Shown: positions 15,314-25,717, numbered from the stretch's first letter. The stretch: DNA of 64,000 nucleotides from Fibrobacter sp. UWB13 (GCF_900177805.1 NZ_FXAX01000001.1:248001-312000), one strand, 5' to 3'. Notes: generated from the sequence alone by a model not told the origin. Program-made: numbers and translations.

Positions 15314-18300
15314 TTACTTCTTCTCGACTAATTCCGTGGCGAGCTTCTTCATTCCGTTGAAGTCCCACTTGCCGCTTCCGAGCTTCGGGATGGCTTCAAC
15401 GCAGAACACGGAACCCGGCTGCATGAGTGGCGGGATGCCTGACTTGCGGAGGCTTCTCGAAATTTCTTCGGTGTCGAGCGTTGCGTCGCCCTTGACGAGG
15501 AGCACGATGCGTTCGCCCTTCACAGAATCTGGAACGGCGGTGATGGCGAATTCGTGGTCGCCCATGATGCCCGTTTCTGCAATGCGGAGTTCCACAGCAG
15601 TGAGCGAAATCATTTCGCCGCCGAGTTTTGCAAAGCGGCTGTAGCGGCCGAGAATCTTGACGAAGCCGTCTTCGGTGATGGTACACTTGTCTCCGGTCTT
15701 GTACCAGCGGCGACCATCCACTTCAAAAATGACGGCATCAGTTTTAGCTTCATCGCGGAGGTAACCCTTCATCACTTGCGGGCCTGTGATGACGAGCATG
15801 CCTTCTTCACCCGGAGCCAAGAATTCGTTTGTCTCGGGGTTAATAATGGCGCCTGTTGAACCAGGGACAACCATGCCGATGCTCGAGTGGTCGCAGCACT
15901 TTTCCATCGTCAAGAAGTCATCCAGCAAAACGTTCGGAGCATTGAGCGTGGCAAGCGGCGTGAGTTCCGTACAGCCGTAGCCTTCGTAGATGTCCTTGCC
16001 GAACTTGAGCTTGAAGGTCTCGCGCATTTCGGGGCGGAGCTTTTCTGCACCGGCAATCACGTAGCGCAAAGAGTCGAGGCACATCGGGTGTACCCAGCGG
16101 TTGATGGCGATGGCGCGGAGGAACGTCGGGGTGCCCATGAGGATGGTTGCCTTGTATTCGGCGCACACGCGAGCAAGCGTCTTGATGTCAGTTGGGTCGG
16201 GACAGAGCACCATCGGTACACCGTCCAAAAGCGGCATCATGAACGTCATCGTAAAGCCGAACGAGTGGAAGAGCGGGAGGAGGGAAGTCATCACGTCGGT
16301 GCGGCAAAGCCTGATGACGTGGTCTCCTTGCTGGGCGTTGGAAATCACGTTCTTGTGCGTGAGTTCTACACCTTTCGGCGTACCTTCAGAACCGGAACTG
16401 AACAAGATAACGGCATCATCGGTTAACTTAGATGTGGTGAACCAGAAATCTCTCAAAAGCTTCTTGGGGAATGTAAGGACGATGAACGATTCGAGCAGGC
16501 GGCAGAAGGTACTGATTTTCTGTTCTTCTTCGTCGATGTAGAACATCTGGCATTTTTCGGCAAGCTGCTTGAAGTCCGGGTTCTTGCCGCAGAGCTTGTC
16601 AAAGAAGGCTCGGGACGTGACAATTGTCGAAAGTTCAGCCTTGTCAATGCAGCCGATAAGCGTGTCGACGGGCGAGGTGTAGTTCAAGTTGACCGTCGTC
16701 TTTCCGCAACCGAGGATGGACATAATGCCGAGGGCTGCGTCGCGGCTTGTGGGGAGCATGAAGCCTACATTTTGGTCATTCTTGGTGAGCGACTTGATTT
16801 TTTTGCCGAAGTAGTGGCAGAGGCGAATCATCTCGTAGCCGTTCACGTGGCGGCCGGCAGGGTCAATCAAGATTGGGCGGGAGCGGCGCTTGCGCATGGC
16901 GCGGTACCAGAGCGGAATGATACTTGCGGAATGGTCCATAGCCATGTTCCAAATATCCGTGCCCAAGTTTTGCAGATCCTTGCGGATGACGTTTTCGGGC
17001 GTGGTGGCGGGCATGGCCTTGCCAAAGCCTACGCTGATGACGCGGTTGAAATACTGCGGACGGTTCACGCATTCGGAGGCGTGGCTGTAGCGGCTGCCCC
17101 AGAGACCTTGTATGTAGAACGGGACGAGCTGAGCGTTAGTGCCTTCAATTGCCTTGCTGTAGTCGAGCGAGAACTTGGAAACAAATGGCGTCTTGGAAAC
17201 TTCGCCTTCGGGGAAGATGACCACCGCTTCGCCCTTCAATAGCGCCTCGTGGATTTTTTCCATGGCTTCGCTGGGGTCGCGGCGGTTGATGTTGATGACC
17301 GACTTGCCGTGAGAGAACCAGCGCAAGTACCAATCTGCAAACGTGTTCCTGTTGCTTGCGATGAGGAGCGTGCGCGGAGAGGCCATCTGGAGCACGGCCC
17401 AGTCGATGAAGCTAAAGTGCGGACCCACCAAAAGGAGCGGGCCGGATTCGGGCATGTTCTGGATGCCGTGGACCTTGACCTTATAGCGGAACACGTATGA
17501 GAATGCAAAGCGGAGCCCGGCGCGGAGGAGCGTCATCGGGGTGCGCTTGAGCGTGAACACGAACGTGAGGGCGAGGATTACGGCGAGGAAGAACATCTGC
17601 TTGTGGAGGCTGAGTTCGGTCATGAGGAAGAGGATGACTTGGAAGCCGAGCAAGATGAACAGGAAGCTCATCTGAATCATGAACGAAACGGCGTGGATGC
17701 GGCCAGATGTGTCTGGGCGTGTGACGTTTTGGATGACCGTGCGGAGGATGACGAATGCGGAGCCTGCCCAGAAGGCGATGAATGCGTAGAGGAACGCAAG
17801 GACGTACTGGTTATTGATGAATGGCGTTATAATCATCGTGATGGAAGACGCAATGGCGGCAAGCGGGATAAGGCCTGTTTCCACGAAGTTCTTGGAGGAC
17901 TTGGCTGCGCTGATAGCGCCAATGACGTAACCGATTCCGGTGAAGATGAACGTCCACTGGAAAAGTGTCGTGCTTTGCGTGCCCGTCATGTTCTGCGAAA
18001 TCATGATGAGGAACTGCGTCACGCTCCAGAAAGCGGCAATACCGAGCATCGAGAGCTTGAGCATCGGGTTCGACCAGGTCGAAGAGAAATTGCGCATGGG
18101 GGAGCGAAGCTTCACGAACTTGTTCTGCTTGCAGATGCGAATGCAGAACGACGAAATTGCAGCGAAAAGTCCAACAGCGGAGAGGATGAATGGGAGGAGC
18201 GAGTAGCTAATGGTCGAGCTGTCGTTCGGACTGTAGTCAAACGTGAGGAAGGATATAATTGTGATACCGAGCGCCATGAAAATCAAGTGCTTGGCGTTGA

Positions 18301-18712
18301 TTTTCACGAGGTCGTTCCCGTCGGTGATTTCTTTCATGAGGCCGATTTTTGCCGGATTGAAAATCGAGAGGAAAATGCCGTACAGGAACAGGAATGCAAA
18401 TGCGCCAAAGTCGAGTCTATCGCCAAAGAAGAATGCGATGAGCAAAACGGAGATTGCCATGCCGATGGAGGTCCAACCCATGACTTTGCTCTTGGGGAAA
18501 CGGCCGGCGAAGTAACTTGCCACATGCATCATGATGATGCTCGGCGAGAACATGGCGAACTGAAGTAGAAGGCTCAGCCAGAAAAACCGTGCACCCTCGG
18601 AGTTGAAGGTTATCCATCTTTGGAAGTGGATGAATAAACCCAGTTGCATAAAAGATGTTAAAAATACAGCTATGTAATAGGGAACTTCGCCAGGGCAAGT
18701 AGTACGTTTCAT
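15314..18712 (-). CDS. aas: LplT-PlsC-Aas-like fusion: MFS transporter, acyltransferase and acyl-ACP/CoA ligase
   Basis: 1132 residues. Residues about 1-395 are a 10-12 helix major-facilitator module (LplT-like). Residues about 420-600 are a PlsC-type 1-acyl-glycerophosphate acyltransferase with the HX4D motif GPHFSFIDW and VVIFPEGEVSKT. Residues about 625-1130 are an AMP-forming ligase with the P-loop VILFSSGSEGTPKG, YGCTELTPLA and WYKTGDKCTITEDGFVKILGR. In Enterobacteria LplT flips lysophospholipid inward and Aas re-acylates it; here all activities sit in one chain, which suggests lysophospholipid rescue at the inner membrane. Known architecture in other phyla. Confidence 0.88.
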   Translation of the reverse strand: MKRTTCPGEVPYYIAVFLTSFMQLGLFIHFQRWITFNSEGARFFWLSLLLQFAMFSPSIIMMHVASYFAGRFPKSKVMGWTSIGMAISVLLIAFFFGDRLDFGAFAFLFLYGIFLSIFNPAKIGLMKEITDGNDLVKINAKHLIFMALGITIISFLTFDYSPNDSSTISYSLLPFILSAVGLFAAISSFCIRICKQNKFVKLRSPMRNFSSTWSNPMLKLSMLGIAAFWSVTQFLIMISQNMTGTQSTTLFQWTFIFTGIGYVIGAISAAKSSKNFVETGLIPLAAIASSITMIITPFINNQYVLAFLYAFIAFWAGSAFVILRTVIQNVTRPDTSGRIHAVSFMIQMSFLFILLGFQVILFLMTELSLHKQMFFLAVILALTFVFTLKRTPMTLLRAGLRFAFSYVFRYKVKVHGIQNMPESGPLLLVGPHFSFIDWAVLQMASPRTLLIASNRNTFADWYLRWFSHGKSVININRRDPSEAMEKIHEALLKGEAVVIFPEGEVSKTPFVSKFSLDYSKAIEGTNAQLVPFYIQGLWGSRYSHASECVNRPQYFNRVISVGFGKAMPATTPENVIRKDLQNLGTDIWNMAMDHSASIIPLWYRAMRKRRSRPILIDPAGRHVNGYEMIRLCHYFGKKIKSLTKNDQNVGFMLPTSRDAALGIMSILGCGKTTVNLNYTSPVDTLIGCIDKAELSTIVTSRAFFDKLCGKNPDFKQLAEKCQMFYIDEEEQKISTFCRLLESFIVLTFPKKLLRDFWFTTSKLTDDAVILFSSGSEGTPKGVELTHKNVISNAQQGDHVIRLCRTDVMTSLLPLFHSFGFTMTFMMPLLDGVPMVLCPDPTDIKTLARVCAEYKATILMGTPTFLRAIAINRWVHPMCLDSLRYVIAGAEKLRPEMRETFKLKFGKDIYEGYGCTELTPLATLNAPNVLLDDFLTMEKCCDHSSIGMVVPGSTGAIINPETNEFLAPGEEGMLVITGPQVMKGYLRDEAKTDAVIFEVDGRRWYKTGDKCTITEDGFVKILGRYSRFAKLGGEMISLTAVELRIAETGIMGDHEFAITAVPDSVKGERIVLLVKGDATLDTEEISRSLRKSGIPPLMQPGSVFCVEAIPKLGSGKWDFNGMKKLATELVEKK

Positions 18713-18787
18713 ATAGGTTGTTTAGTATAAAAATTGTTCAAAAATGCGAGGTAAATATAGTAATGATTAGAGGGGGTAAAAAAAGCG

Positions 18788-18809
18788 ATGCCCGCGCGGT
18801 GGCGGGCAT
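18788..18809 (-). terminator. Intrinsic terminator after the NSS transporter small subunit
   Basis: Stem ATGCCCGC / GCGGGCAT followed on the minus strand by CGCTTTTTTT. Confidence 0.8.
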
Positions 18810-18811
18810 GA

Positions 18812-18862
18812 TACTAACGACCAATGGCTGATGACCATTGACTAAAGACTATTGACTAACAA
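18812..18862. repeat. Heptad-period ACTAA tract
   Basis: About seven degenerate 7-bp units (for example tgaccat tgactaa agactat tgactaa caactac) fill the space between the terminator and the end of the small transporter subunit gene. Confidence 0.65.
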
Positions 18863-18967
18863 CTACTTCTTAAACACTTTATAGAAGCAGAATGCGCAGA
18901 GCCCGATGATGGCGCCCCAAGCGCAAATCATGAAAACGAGTCCGCCTGTAGTGAATTCAGCGTCCAT
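18863..18967 (-). CDS. MetS-like small subunit of NSS-family transporter
   Basis: A 34-residue peptide with one hydrophobic helix (GLVFMICAWGAIIGLCAF) and a basic tail (YKVFKK), starting 3 nt after the stop of the NSS transporter. Size, topology, tail and position match the MetS-type small subunits found beside NSS amino-acid importers such as MetP of Corynebacterium. Too short for most gene finders. Likely translated from the same mRNA and inserted in the inner membrane with the large subunit. Confidence 0.85.
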   Translation of the reverse strand: MDAEFTTGGLVFMICAWGAIIGLCAFCFYKVFKK

Positions 18968-18970
18968 TTT

Positions 18971-20656
18971 TTAGCCCTCCATGTTTTCGTCAGAGTTACC
19001 GATTTCCATCTTCTTGATGCTCTTGCTGCGGCCCTTTTCTGCGGGACCACCCTTGCGCCAGGCATAGGCGATGGCGAGGTTCAAAAGCAAGAAAAGCACG
19101 AGCAAGAATCCGCGGAATGCCCACGTGAATCCGATTTGCGGGAACGTGTGTCCGAGGAATGTGACCGTTGCGTTCGGGTCCACGTTGCTAAGCGTGATGA
19201 ACGGGAGACCGTCCGTGAGTGTGAACGAAACTAAGAGCACAATCAGGTAAATCGGGCAGACGTAAAGAATAATTGGGCGGAGGAAGCGCGGGAGCTTGAG
19301 AAGCGAGCCATCGTTCATGGTGGCAAAAGCTTCATTTTCGCCCGGTTCCACAACCACTTCGGTTGGGAGGTCGCCATTTTCCTGGGCTTTCTTGGCGTTG
19401 CGGCGTCCGAGCACGAGGCTAAAGAGAACGGCCTGGATCATGCCCACGAACACGATGAGGTACGTACCGCCCCAGAAGTCGAGTTCATCGACGGTGCCTG
19501 CGGCGAGGCCGAAAATAGCGGTGAGGCTACCGATAAAGGTAATCGTGCTGACCGTCGTGACGGACTTTTTACGCGTAAACTTGAGGTCGTCTTCGCAGAA
19601 GCTGATGAGCGGCTGGATGATGGAAATGGCGCTCGTGATGCCTGCAAAGAAGAGCATCGTGAACCAAACCGTCTGAAGCACGCCACCGAACGGGAGCGTT
19701 CCGAAAACGTAAGGCATCGTCTGGAATCCAAGACCGAACGTGCCGAGCTTGGCGCATTCTTCGATGTTTGCGCCTGCGATAAGCACTGCCATCGGGATCA
19801 CGACCGTACCACCAATAATCACTTCGGCAAATCCGTTCGTTGCGCTTGCCGTGAGCGAAGAAAGCACGAGGTCTTCCTTTGGCTTGAGGTAGCTTGCGTA
19901 GCAGAAGATGATGGCCATACCGAGGCTCATCGTGAAGAACACCTGGCCTGCAGCGGCCATCCATACCTTCGGGCTAGCGAGCTCCGAGAAATCTGGGTTC
20001 CACATGAAGGCAAGTCCCTTGCCGATGCCTGGGAGCGTGAGCACGCGGACCACAAGCACAAGGCCCAAAATCAAGAGGATCGGCATGCAAATCTTGTTGG
20101 CGCGTTCAATGCCCTTGCGCACACCGAACGAAAGCACAATCATGTTCGCGATAAATGTAATGAGGAAGAAGATGATGGCGACCGGGATGCCTCCGACGCA
20201 AGTCTTGAGCATAATGTAATTGCCGAAGAATTCCGTCATTTTTTCCGGCCCCTGCGCGACAACGTCCATCAACGTGCCTGTTGCCGAGTAGAATGCGAAT
20301 GCCAAAATCCAGGACTGGATAAATCCGTAGTAGAAAATGATGAAAATCGGCGGGAGGAGTCCGAGCGAGCCCAGGTACTTTGCCCACTTCTTTTTCTTTT
20401 GGAAAATCACGTGGTACGTGCTTGGGGAGGTGCCGTAATTGTGGTAGCCTGCGTAACGGCCAAGCGTCCATTCAATCCAGGCGAGCGGAATCCCGAGGAA
20501 CACAAACGCAATGAGGTAGGGGATGATGAATGCGCCGCCGCCATTGGTAGCCGCCTGCACAGGGAATCGAAGAAAATTGCCAAGACCGACTGCGGAACCA
20601 GCGACTGCGAGGATGACCCCGAGTTTGGAACCCCAGTTTTCACGATTATTTGCCAT
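18971..20656 (-). CDS. Sodium-dependent NSS-family amino acid transporter
   Basis: 561 residues with about 12 membrane helices. The N-terminal signature NRENWGSKLGVILAVAGSAV followed by GLGNFLRFP is the first helix of the neurotransmitter:sodium symporter family, containing the Na+ and substrate binding residues. A cytoplasmic loop near residues 430-450 separates the last helices. Substrate is not predictable; bacterial relatives import tryptophan, tyrosine, methionine or alanine. Pairing with the 34-residue small subunit points to the MetP-like group. Confidence 0.92.
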   Translation of the reverse strand: MANNRENWGSKLGVILAVAGSAVGLGNFLRFPVQAATNGGGAFIIPYLIAFVFLGIPLAWIEWTLGRYAGYHNYGTSPSTYHVIFQKKKKWAKYLGSLGLLPPIFIIFYYGFIQSWILAFAFYSATGTLMDVVAQGPEKMTEFFGNYIMLKTCVGGIPVAIIFFLITFIANMIVLSFGVRKGIERANKICMPILLILGLVLVVRVLTLPGIGKGLAFMWNPDFSELASPKVWMAAAGQVFFTMSLGMAIIFCYASYLKPKEDLVLSSLTASATNGFAEVIIGGTVVIPMAVLIAGANIEECAKLGTFGLGFQTMPYVFGTLPFGGVLQTVWFTMLFFAGITSAISIIQPLISFCEDDLKFTRKKSVTTVSTITFIGSLTAIFGLAAGTVDELDFWGGTYLIVFVGMIQAVLFSLVLGRRNAKKAQENGDLPTEVVVEPGENEAFATMNDGSLLKLPRFLRPIILYVCPIYLIVLLVSFTLTDGLPFITLSNVDPNATVTFLGHTFPQIGFTWAFRGFLLVLFLLLNLAIAYAWRKGGPAEKGRSKSIKKMEIGNSDENMEG

Positions 20657-20763
20657 GTTCTTTTCCTAAAATTTGAGCCGAAGCTCAGTGAATATCGTGT
20701 TAAATTTAGTTATTCCTCGAAAAATGGCAACTTTGAAAAATGTTACGTGTGGGGGGATAAAAA

Positions 20764-20793
20764 AAAGCGCAGGCCCGGATGAGTCTGCGCTTT
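20764..20793 (-). terminator. Intrinsic terminator of the aconitase gene
   Basis: Stem AAAGCGCAG / CTGCGCTTT with a 12-nt loop, followed on the minus strand by a run of T. Confidence 0.75.
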
Positions 20794-20812
20794 GGTTAAT
20801 GGCGATATGCGC

Positions 20813-23086
20813 TTACTTATTGTTCGCGCGGATCAAGTTGAGGGCGGAGCCTGCCTTGAACCATGCCCACTGCTGTTCGTTGTAGGTGTGGCTGAGGGCG
20901 ATGTTATCCACAGAGCCATCCTTGTGGTGGGCAACGAGCGTGAACTCGGAACCCGGAGCGAACTTGGTGAGGCCAACGATGTCGAACACGTCCTGTTCCT
21001 GGATCTTGTCGTAGTCGGCGGCGTTCTTGAAGGTGAGGGCGAGCATGCCCTGCTTCTTGAGGTTCGTTTCGTGAATGCGGGCGAAGCTCTTCACGATCAC
21101 GGCCTTCACGCCGAGGAAGCGCGGTTCCATGGCGGCATGTTCGCGGCTGGAACCTTCACCGTAGTTTTCGTCACCGATCACGATAGAGCCCGTGCCCTTG
21201 GCCTTGTAAATCTTGGCAAGTTCCGGAACTTCCTTGTAGCTACCGCACTGGCAGAGAACCTTGTTCGTTTCGCCATTGAAGGCATTCACAGCGCCGATGA
21301 GCATGTTGTTCGAAATGTTTTCGAGGTGACCGCGGTAGTTGAGCCACGGACCAGCCATAGAAATGTGGTCGGTGGTGCACTTGCCCTTCGCCTTGATGAG
21401 GAGCGGGGCGCCCGCGATGTCCTTGCCGTCCCAAGCCGCGAACGGGGCGAGAGCCTGGAGGCGCTTGCTTGTCGGGTTGATGGAAACGGTGATGTTGGAG
21501 CCGTCAGCAGCCGGAGCCTGGTAGCCAGCGTCCTTCACGTCGAAGCCCTTCGGCGGGAGTTCGCACTGTTCCGGCGGGTCGAGCTTCACGGCCTTGCCTT
21601 CGTTGTTCACGAGGGTGTCGGTCATCGGGTTGAAGCGGATGTCGCCAGAGAGGGCGGCGATCACAGCCATGAGCGGGGAGGCAACGAAAGCGTGCGTGTT
21701 CGGGTTGCCGTCAGCGCGCTTGGCGAAGTTGCGGTTAAAGCTGTGGACGATGGTGTTGAGTTCCTTCTTGTCGGCACCGGCGCGGTCCCAGCGGCCAATG
21801 CAAGGACCGCAAGCGTTTGTCATGATTGTTGCACCGAACTGCTTGAACAAGTCGATGAGACCATCGCGTTCAGCAGTGTAGCGAACTTGTTCGGAACCCG
21901 GGTTGATGAGGAGCGGGCACTTCGGGGAAAGACCCTTGGCGAGAGCCTGCTTGATCATGTTGGCTGCCATGTAGAGGTCTTCGTAGCTGGAGTTCGTGCA
22001 AGAACCGATGAGGGCGGCACTCACGACCGGCGTAGATTCCGGCTTCGTTTCGGTAGCCTTGAGGGATTCTGCCATGTCGGTCACGGCGTAGGCGCGGTCC
22101 GGGCTGAACGGGCCGTTGAAGTGCGGCACGAGCGTGCTCAGGTCAATTTCCACAACGCGGTCAAAATACTTTTCCGGTTCGGCTTCAACTTCCGGGTCGG
22201 CCTTGAGGTCGGCGGCAATCTTGTCGGCGGCGTCAGCGACGTCGGCACGGCCAGTAGCGCGGAGGTAACGGTTCATGGAATCGTCGTAGCTGAAGGTGGA
22301 GCAGGTTGCGCCCACTTCGGCACCCATGTTGGCAATTGTTGCCTTGCCGGTAGCGGAGAGGCTGCGAGCGCCTTCGCCAAAGTATTCGATAATGGCGTTG
22401 GTGCCACCCTTAACGGTGAGGATGCCTGCGAGCTTGAGGATGATGTCCTTGGCGGTAGCGAAGCCCTGGAGCTTGCCGGTGAGCTTCACGCCGATCATCT
22501 TCGGGTACTTGAGTTCCCACGGGAGGCCGACCATGGCATCCACGGCGTCTGCACCGCCCACGCCAATCGCGAGCATGCCGAGGCCGCCGGCGTTCACGGT
22601 GTGGGAGTCGGTACCAATCATCATTCCGCCTGGGAAGGCATAGTTTTCGAGCACCACCTGGTGGATGATGCCTGCACCCGGGAGCCAGCAGTCAATGCCG
22701 TACTTGGCAGAGACGGACTGCAAGAAGTCGTACACTTCCTTGCTTTCTTCCTTGGCGCGGGGGAGGTCCTTTTCGACACCTTCGCGAGCGATAATCAAGT
22801 GGTCGCAGTGCACGGAACTCGGCACAGCCACGCGGGACTTGCCTGCAGTCGTGAACTGGAGGAGGGCCATCTGGGCAGTTGCGTCTTGCATGGCCACGCG
22901 GTCCGGGTGGAATTCGGCAAAATCAGCGCCGCGCTTGTAGGTTCTGTTTTCTGCGCCATCGATCAGGTGGCTGTAGAGAATCTTCTCGGCGAGAGTGAGC
23001 GGGCGGCCAAGCTGCTTGCGGGCAACAGCGACGCGTGCAGGAATGCGAGCGTATGTGGCCTGGATCATGTCGAAATTAAAAAGCAT
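20813..23086 (-). CDS. acnA: Aconitate hydratase, mitochondrial type
   Basis: 757 residues. It isomerises citrate to isocitrate in the TCA cycle. The [4Fe-4S] ligands are visible as Cys in [11 protein letters not shown] and the pair in [11 protein letters not shown]. Other landmarks are [23 protein letters not shown], and the C-terminal swivel-domain motif [15 protein letters not shown]. The sequence style (757 residues, [20 protein letters not shown]) fits the mitochondrial-like aconitases of Bacteroidota and Fibrobacterota rather than AcnB. Single gene with terminator. A long antisense frame over its full length is a codon-bias shadow. Confidence 0.95.
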   Translation of the reverse strand: MLFNFDMIQATYARIPARVAVARKQLGRPLTLAEKILYSHLIDGAENRTYKRGADFAEFHPDRVAMQDATAQMALLQFTTAGKSRVAVPSSVHCDHLIIAREGVEKDLPRAKEESKEVYDFLQSVSAKYGIDCWLPGAGIIHQVVLENYAFPGGMMIGTDSHTVNAGGLGMLAIGVGGADAVDAMVGLPWELKYPKMIGVKLTGKLQGFATAKDIILKLAGILTVKGGTNAIIEYFGEGARSLSATGKATIANMGAEVGATCSTFSYDDSMNRYLRATGRADVADAADKIAADLKADPEVEAEPEKYFDRVVEIDLSTLVPHFNGPFSPDRAYAVTDMAESLKATETKPESTPVVSAALIGSCTNSSYEDLYMAANMIKQALAKGLSPKCPLLINPGSEQVRYTAERDGLIDLFKQFGATIMTNACGPCIGRWDRAGADKKELNTIVHSFNRNFAKRADGNPNTHAFVASPLMAVIAALSGDIRFNPMTDTLVNNEGKAVKLDPPEQCELPPKGFDVKDAGYQAPAADGSNITVSINPTSKRLQALAPFAAWDGKDIAGAPLLIKAKGKCTTDHISMAGPWLNYRGHLENISNNMLIGAVNAFNGETNKVLCQCGSYKEVPELAKIYKAKGTGSIVIGDENYGEGSSREHAAMEPRFLGVKAVIVKSFARIHETNLKKQGMLALTFKNAADYDKIQEQDVFDIVGLTKFAPGSEFTLVAHHKDGSVDNIALSHTYNEQQWAWFKAGSALNLIRANNK

Positions 23087-23194
23087 AGTTACCTCATGAA
23101 TTTAACGACAAAAAAGATAGAAATTTTAGCATAAAAAGGGGGGAGGGTTCCCCCTCGCTCCAGCCTTGCCCTGTGTCATTCCGTGCGTACATTG

Positions 23195-23240
23195 TGTCAC
23201 CTTGAGCGGAGTGCAAAGCACGGAGTCGAATGGGTCTAGG
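23195..23240. repeat. Dispersed repeat copy (tgtcaccttgagcgg type)
   Basis: The 215-bp gap upstream of acnA contains tgtcaccttgagcgg ... ggagtcgaatgggtctagg, related to the units at 30017 and 41022. Next to it (23250-23280) is a GC-rich hairpin cluster (cccccacagcggggg) that may terminate the 23302-24576 gene. Confidence 0.55.
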
Positions 23241-23301
23241 GCAAGTCTTACACGACCCCCACAGCGGGGGCCACCCCCGCAACGCCCTCGGAATGAAAGC
23301 T

Positions 23302-24576
23302 TTATTCTTTCAGTTCTCCGCTACAAGGGTATTGCTTGAGCCACTCTATAATTTGCTCTTTGGTGTGCTTTTCGGAACAGATTTCCGGATAGATTTTAGG
23401 TTCGATTTCTTCTGGATCAAGACCGAAGTTCATGGCAGCCCAAAAGCCGATTCCAGAACCGACTCCGATTGCAAGGCCTGCTAAAGGATTTGCTGTAACC
23501 TGAATTCCGACTAAAGACAATAAGACTCCTTCAAGTATGGACGACCCAAGAAGATTCTTTCGTTCCATCTGTTGACAGTAATCCAGCGAATCAACTGAAA
23601 TTTGATACAACATTTTGCCGTAATCTTGCTTTAGCCATACTGTGTTGCTCTCTTCGTTATAGCAAATTCCTTTGGAAGTTACTGCAATAATCGAATCGTT
23701 TGGGCGGAAAATTGTGGAAATTGTTTGTGAACTGCCTGCTACATGAAACCAATGGCGTTTTATCGTATGGAACGAATTTGTATCGGCCAAAGTTGTTTTT
23801 AAGGTTTTCATTTTTTCTGTGTTCTTGTTTGCCTCTTTTCTTATGTCATCATTTCCGCCAATTGGTATTGCTCCTGAAAATCCCCATAAATCGACAGTAA
23901 AGGCAAAGCGGTTTCGCTTTTCATCAATGTCGCGACCATAGCGGAATTCTAACGATATTTTTGCTTTTTCGCCAATGGGACGGGTGGTGTAAATTCCTCC
24001 GCCAACTTCGGTATAAAATTTGGGGCGAGGTCTTGGATAACGGTCTATTTTCGTTCCTTCTTCATCGACATAATAAAGTTCTCTGCCGTTTCTAGAAATG
24101 TGTTCTGTGAATCCAATTTTCCATGTATTGTTGATAGGAATTTGTTCGATAAGCATGCCTCCTCCAGTGTAATTAGCGAAGAACATTTTGTCTTCTGTTT
24201 TGCTGAGTGGTGCCCAAAATAAGCCATGTGTATTTGCCCATCCCGTCAAGCCAAAGTAAGGCGAGACAAAACCGCCTTGCAAAAAGGGCGTAAATGTCTG
24301 GAGTCCAAACCCGAAGGTGAAATAGCCTCCGCTGATGTATCTTGCAAATGTTGCGTCGCCCCACCATTCGGCATGGCTTTTATGGCTGTAGCTGTTTCTT
24401 TCGTGGTTGCCGTTATCGAGTTGTCCTGCATAATAAGAAAATGCAATGCTGTTTACGGCATTGTCGCTTTTGTAGCTGTCCATGTAAGATGCTGCCGGGG
24501 GAGGCCGCATAATGGAACTGCAACTTGCCAAAAATAGTGCGAATGCTATAATAAATAATCTTGTTCTAAATGTCAT
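23302..24576 (-). CDS. Hypothetical lipoprotein, cassette copy 2 (protein B)
   Basis: 424 residues. Lipoprotein signal with lipobox FLASC, then SSIMRPPPAASYMDSY. The central part is rich in aromatic and Gly beta-strand-like stretches (YISGGYFTFGFGLQTFTPF), with a Gly-rich hydrophobic segment near the C-terminus (LAGLAIGVGSGIGFWAAM) and a Cys-containing tail (YPEICSEKHTKEQIIEWLKQ). A close paralog lies at 25704-26987. It overlaps the preceding gene by 4 nt. No family recognised; likely envelope-located. Confidence 0.75.
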   Translation of the reverse strand: MTFRTRLFIIAFALFLASCSSIMRPPPAASYMDSYKSDNAVNSIAFSYYAGQLDNGNHERNSYSHKSHAEWWGDATFARYISGGYFTFGFGLQTFTPFLQGGFVSPYFGLTGWANTHGLFWAPLSKTEDKMFFANYTGGGMLIEQIPINNTWKIGFTEHISRNGRELYYVDEEGTKIDRYPRPRPKFYTEVGGGIYTTRPIGEKAKISLEFRYGRDIDEKRNRFAFTVDLWGFSGAIPIGGNDDIRKEANKNTEKMKTLKTTLADTNSFHTIKRHWFHVAGSSQTISTIFRPNDSIIAVTSKGICYNEESNTVWLKQDYGKMLYQISVDSLDYCQQMERKNLLGSSILEGVLLSLVGIQVTANPLAGLAIGVGSGIGFWAAMNFGLDPEEIEPKIYPEICSEKHTKEQIIEWLKQYPCSGELKE

Positions 24577-25412
24577 AGGAGTACACTAAAAGAAAAGGCA
24601 AAGTACATTAAAGAATTGTTGTCGGTCCGTATTCCCATTTCGAAAGAACTTAAAAATGCGTAGTGTCCTTTTCTGTTAGATTCATTCAATAAAGGTGAGT
24701 TAGAGTAAATTAAAAAATCTAGTCCGTAATAAAATATATTTTCTTCGATATTGTGTTTTCCGCTGTATTGTGGTGTGCTTGAATTGAAGATTTTGTTATC
24801 GGTATTCGAATATTCTTCTTTGTAGCCTACGTTCAAAAAATGCATTTGGCGAATTCCGCCGTGGGTTCCAAAGCCTATTCCGTGATTACTCATGAATCCC
24901 ATGAATCCGCCTCCCAAATTGAAAGAACCTGTAAACAGATTTTGGCTTGAGTAATGGCCCAAAGAAAGATCGTAGGCAGCCCCAAGATAAAACGGGCCGA
25001 TCCATTGCACAATCGTGGGCGAAATTCCGACTTCAAGTGCCATGGCGTAATGGGAATTTAAAAATAGCCCACCACCTAAGAAATGTCCGTCCCAGTTTTC
25101 GTCCCCTTCGGGATTCTGAGTCTTGGGCCATGTCCATTTGAAAAGGTTGAAGTCTATAAGAAATTGAGCACCATCAATGTCTTCGCTTTTGACAAAATGA
25201 TGCGGTGTTTTGCAGTCGCCAATATGGGAGTCTGAATCTTTTTGGGGGTCGCATAAGACATAGGAACCGCCAAACGTAATTGAATGCGACGTTCCGGGTG
25301 CGATTTGTTTGGCCAAGATTGCTTGAGGAACATAGCTTGATGCCAAGATGACATCGCCTGCCCAGACGATAACGCTTGCCAAAAGAATTAAAAAAAAGAA
25401 GAGTTTACGCAT
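24573..25412 (-). CDS. Hypothetical exported protein, cassette copy 2 (protein A)
   Basis: 279 residues with a cleavable signal (MRKLFFFLILLASVIVWAGD). Alternating hydrophobic/aromatic segments (GGGLFLNSHYAMALEVGISP, IGPFYLGAAYDLSLGHYSSQ) and a final aromatic strand FAFSFSVLL suggest an outer-membrane beta-barrel. Paralog of 26984-27859; both are the first gene of a two-gene unit whose second gene overlaps by ATGA. Function unknown. Confidence 0.75.
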   Translation of the reverse strand: MRKLFFFLILLASVIVWAGDVILASSYVPQAILAKQIAPGTSHSITFGGSYVLCDPQKDSDSHIGDCKTPHHFVKSEDIDGAQFLIDFNLFKWTWPKTQNPEGDENWDGHFLGGGLFLNSHYAMALEVGISPTIVQWIGPFYLGAAYDLSLGHYSSQNLFTGSFNLGGGFMGFMSNHGIGFGTHGGIRQMHFLNVGYKEEYSNTDNKIFNSSTPQYSGKHNIEENIFYYGLDFLIYSNSPLLNESNRKGHYAFLSSFEMGIRTDNNSLMYFAFSFSVLL

Positions 25413-25692
25413 ATTTTCAGCTAAAGTTTAAAAAAAAATTAAACTGTATTTGTGATGTGGAATCGTAGTTTATGATAAAGAGACATAAATCTTGTGTTGA
25501 TAGACTTTTTTTTCTAGATGAACGTATTTTATGCAAATAAACTTGATGGAACTTGTGCACTGGGGAACAATTTTATATTTTCAATGTAATCATGTCTGTA
25601 ATATCTACGTCCCAAAAGGTTCTCCCTGGCGATAACAAGGATATTGCATTTTCTGTCCGCTGTGTGAAAAATTAAAGTTTTTTTGTTTGTGA

Positions 25693-25717
25693 AAACCGCT
25701 ATTTTATGGGGCGGTTT
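25693..25717 (-). terminator. Hairpin around the stop of cassette copy 1
   Basis: AAACCGC / GCGGTTT stem with the stop codon of the 25704-26987 gene in the loop, followed on the minus strand by TTTTCACAAAC. The remaining gap up to 25413 is AT-rich and shows no gene; it presumably holds the promoter for cassette copy 2. Confidence 0.5.

Noticed and set aside
17603-18568. A 321-codon plus-strand frame opposite the MFS part of the acyltransferase fusion
   Set aside because: Highly charged antisense shadow of membrane helices.
18812-18862. Possible CRISPR-like array
   Set aside because: Units are 7 bp and degenerate with no spacers, and no cas genes are present; recorded as heptad tract.
20792-23134. 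A 780-codon open frame on the plus strand across the whole aconitase gene
   Set aside because: It is antisense to a clear aconitase with all iron-sulfur cysteines; the open frame comes from codon bias of the real gene and its protein has no recognisable motif.
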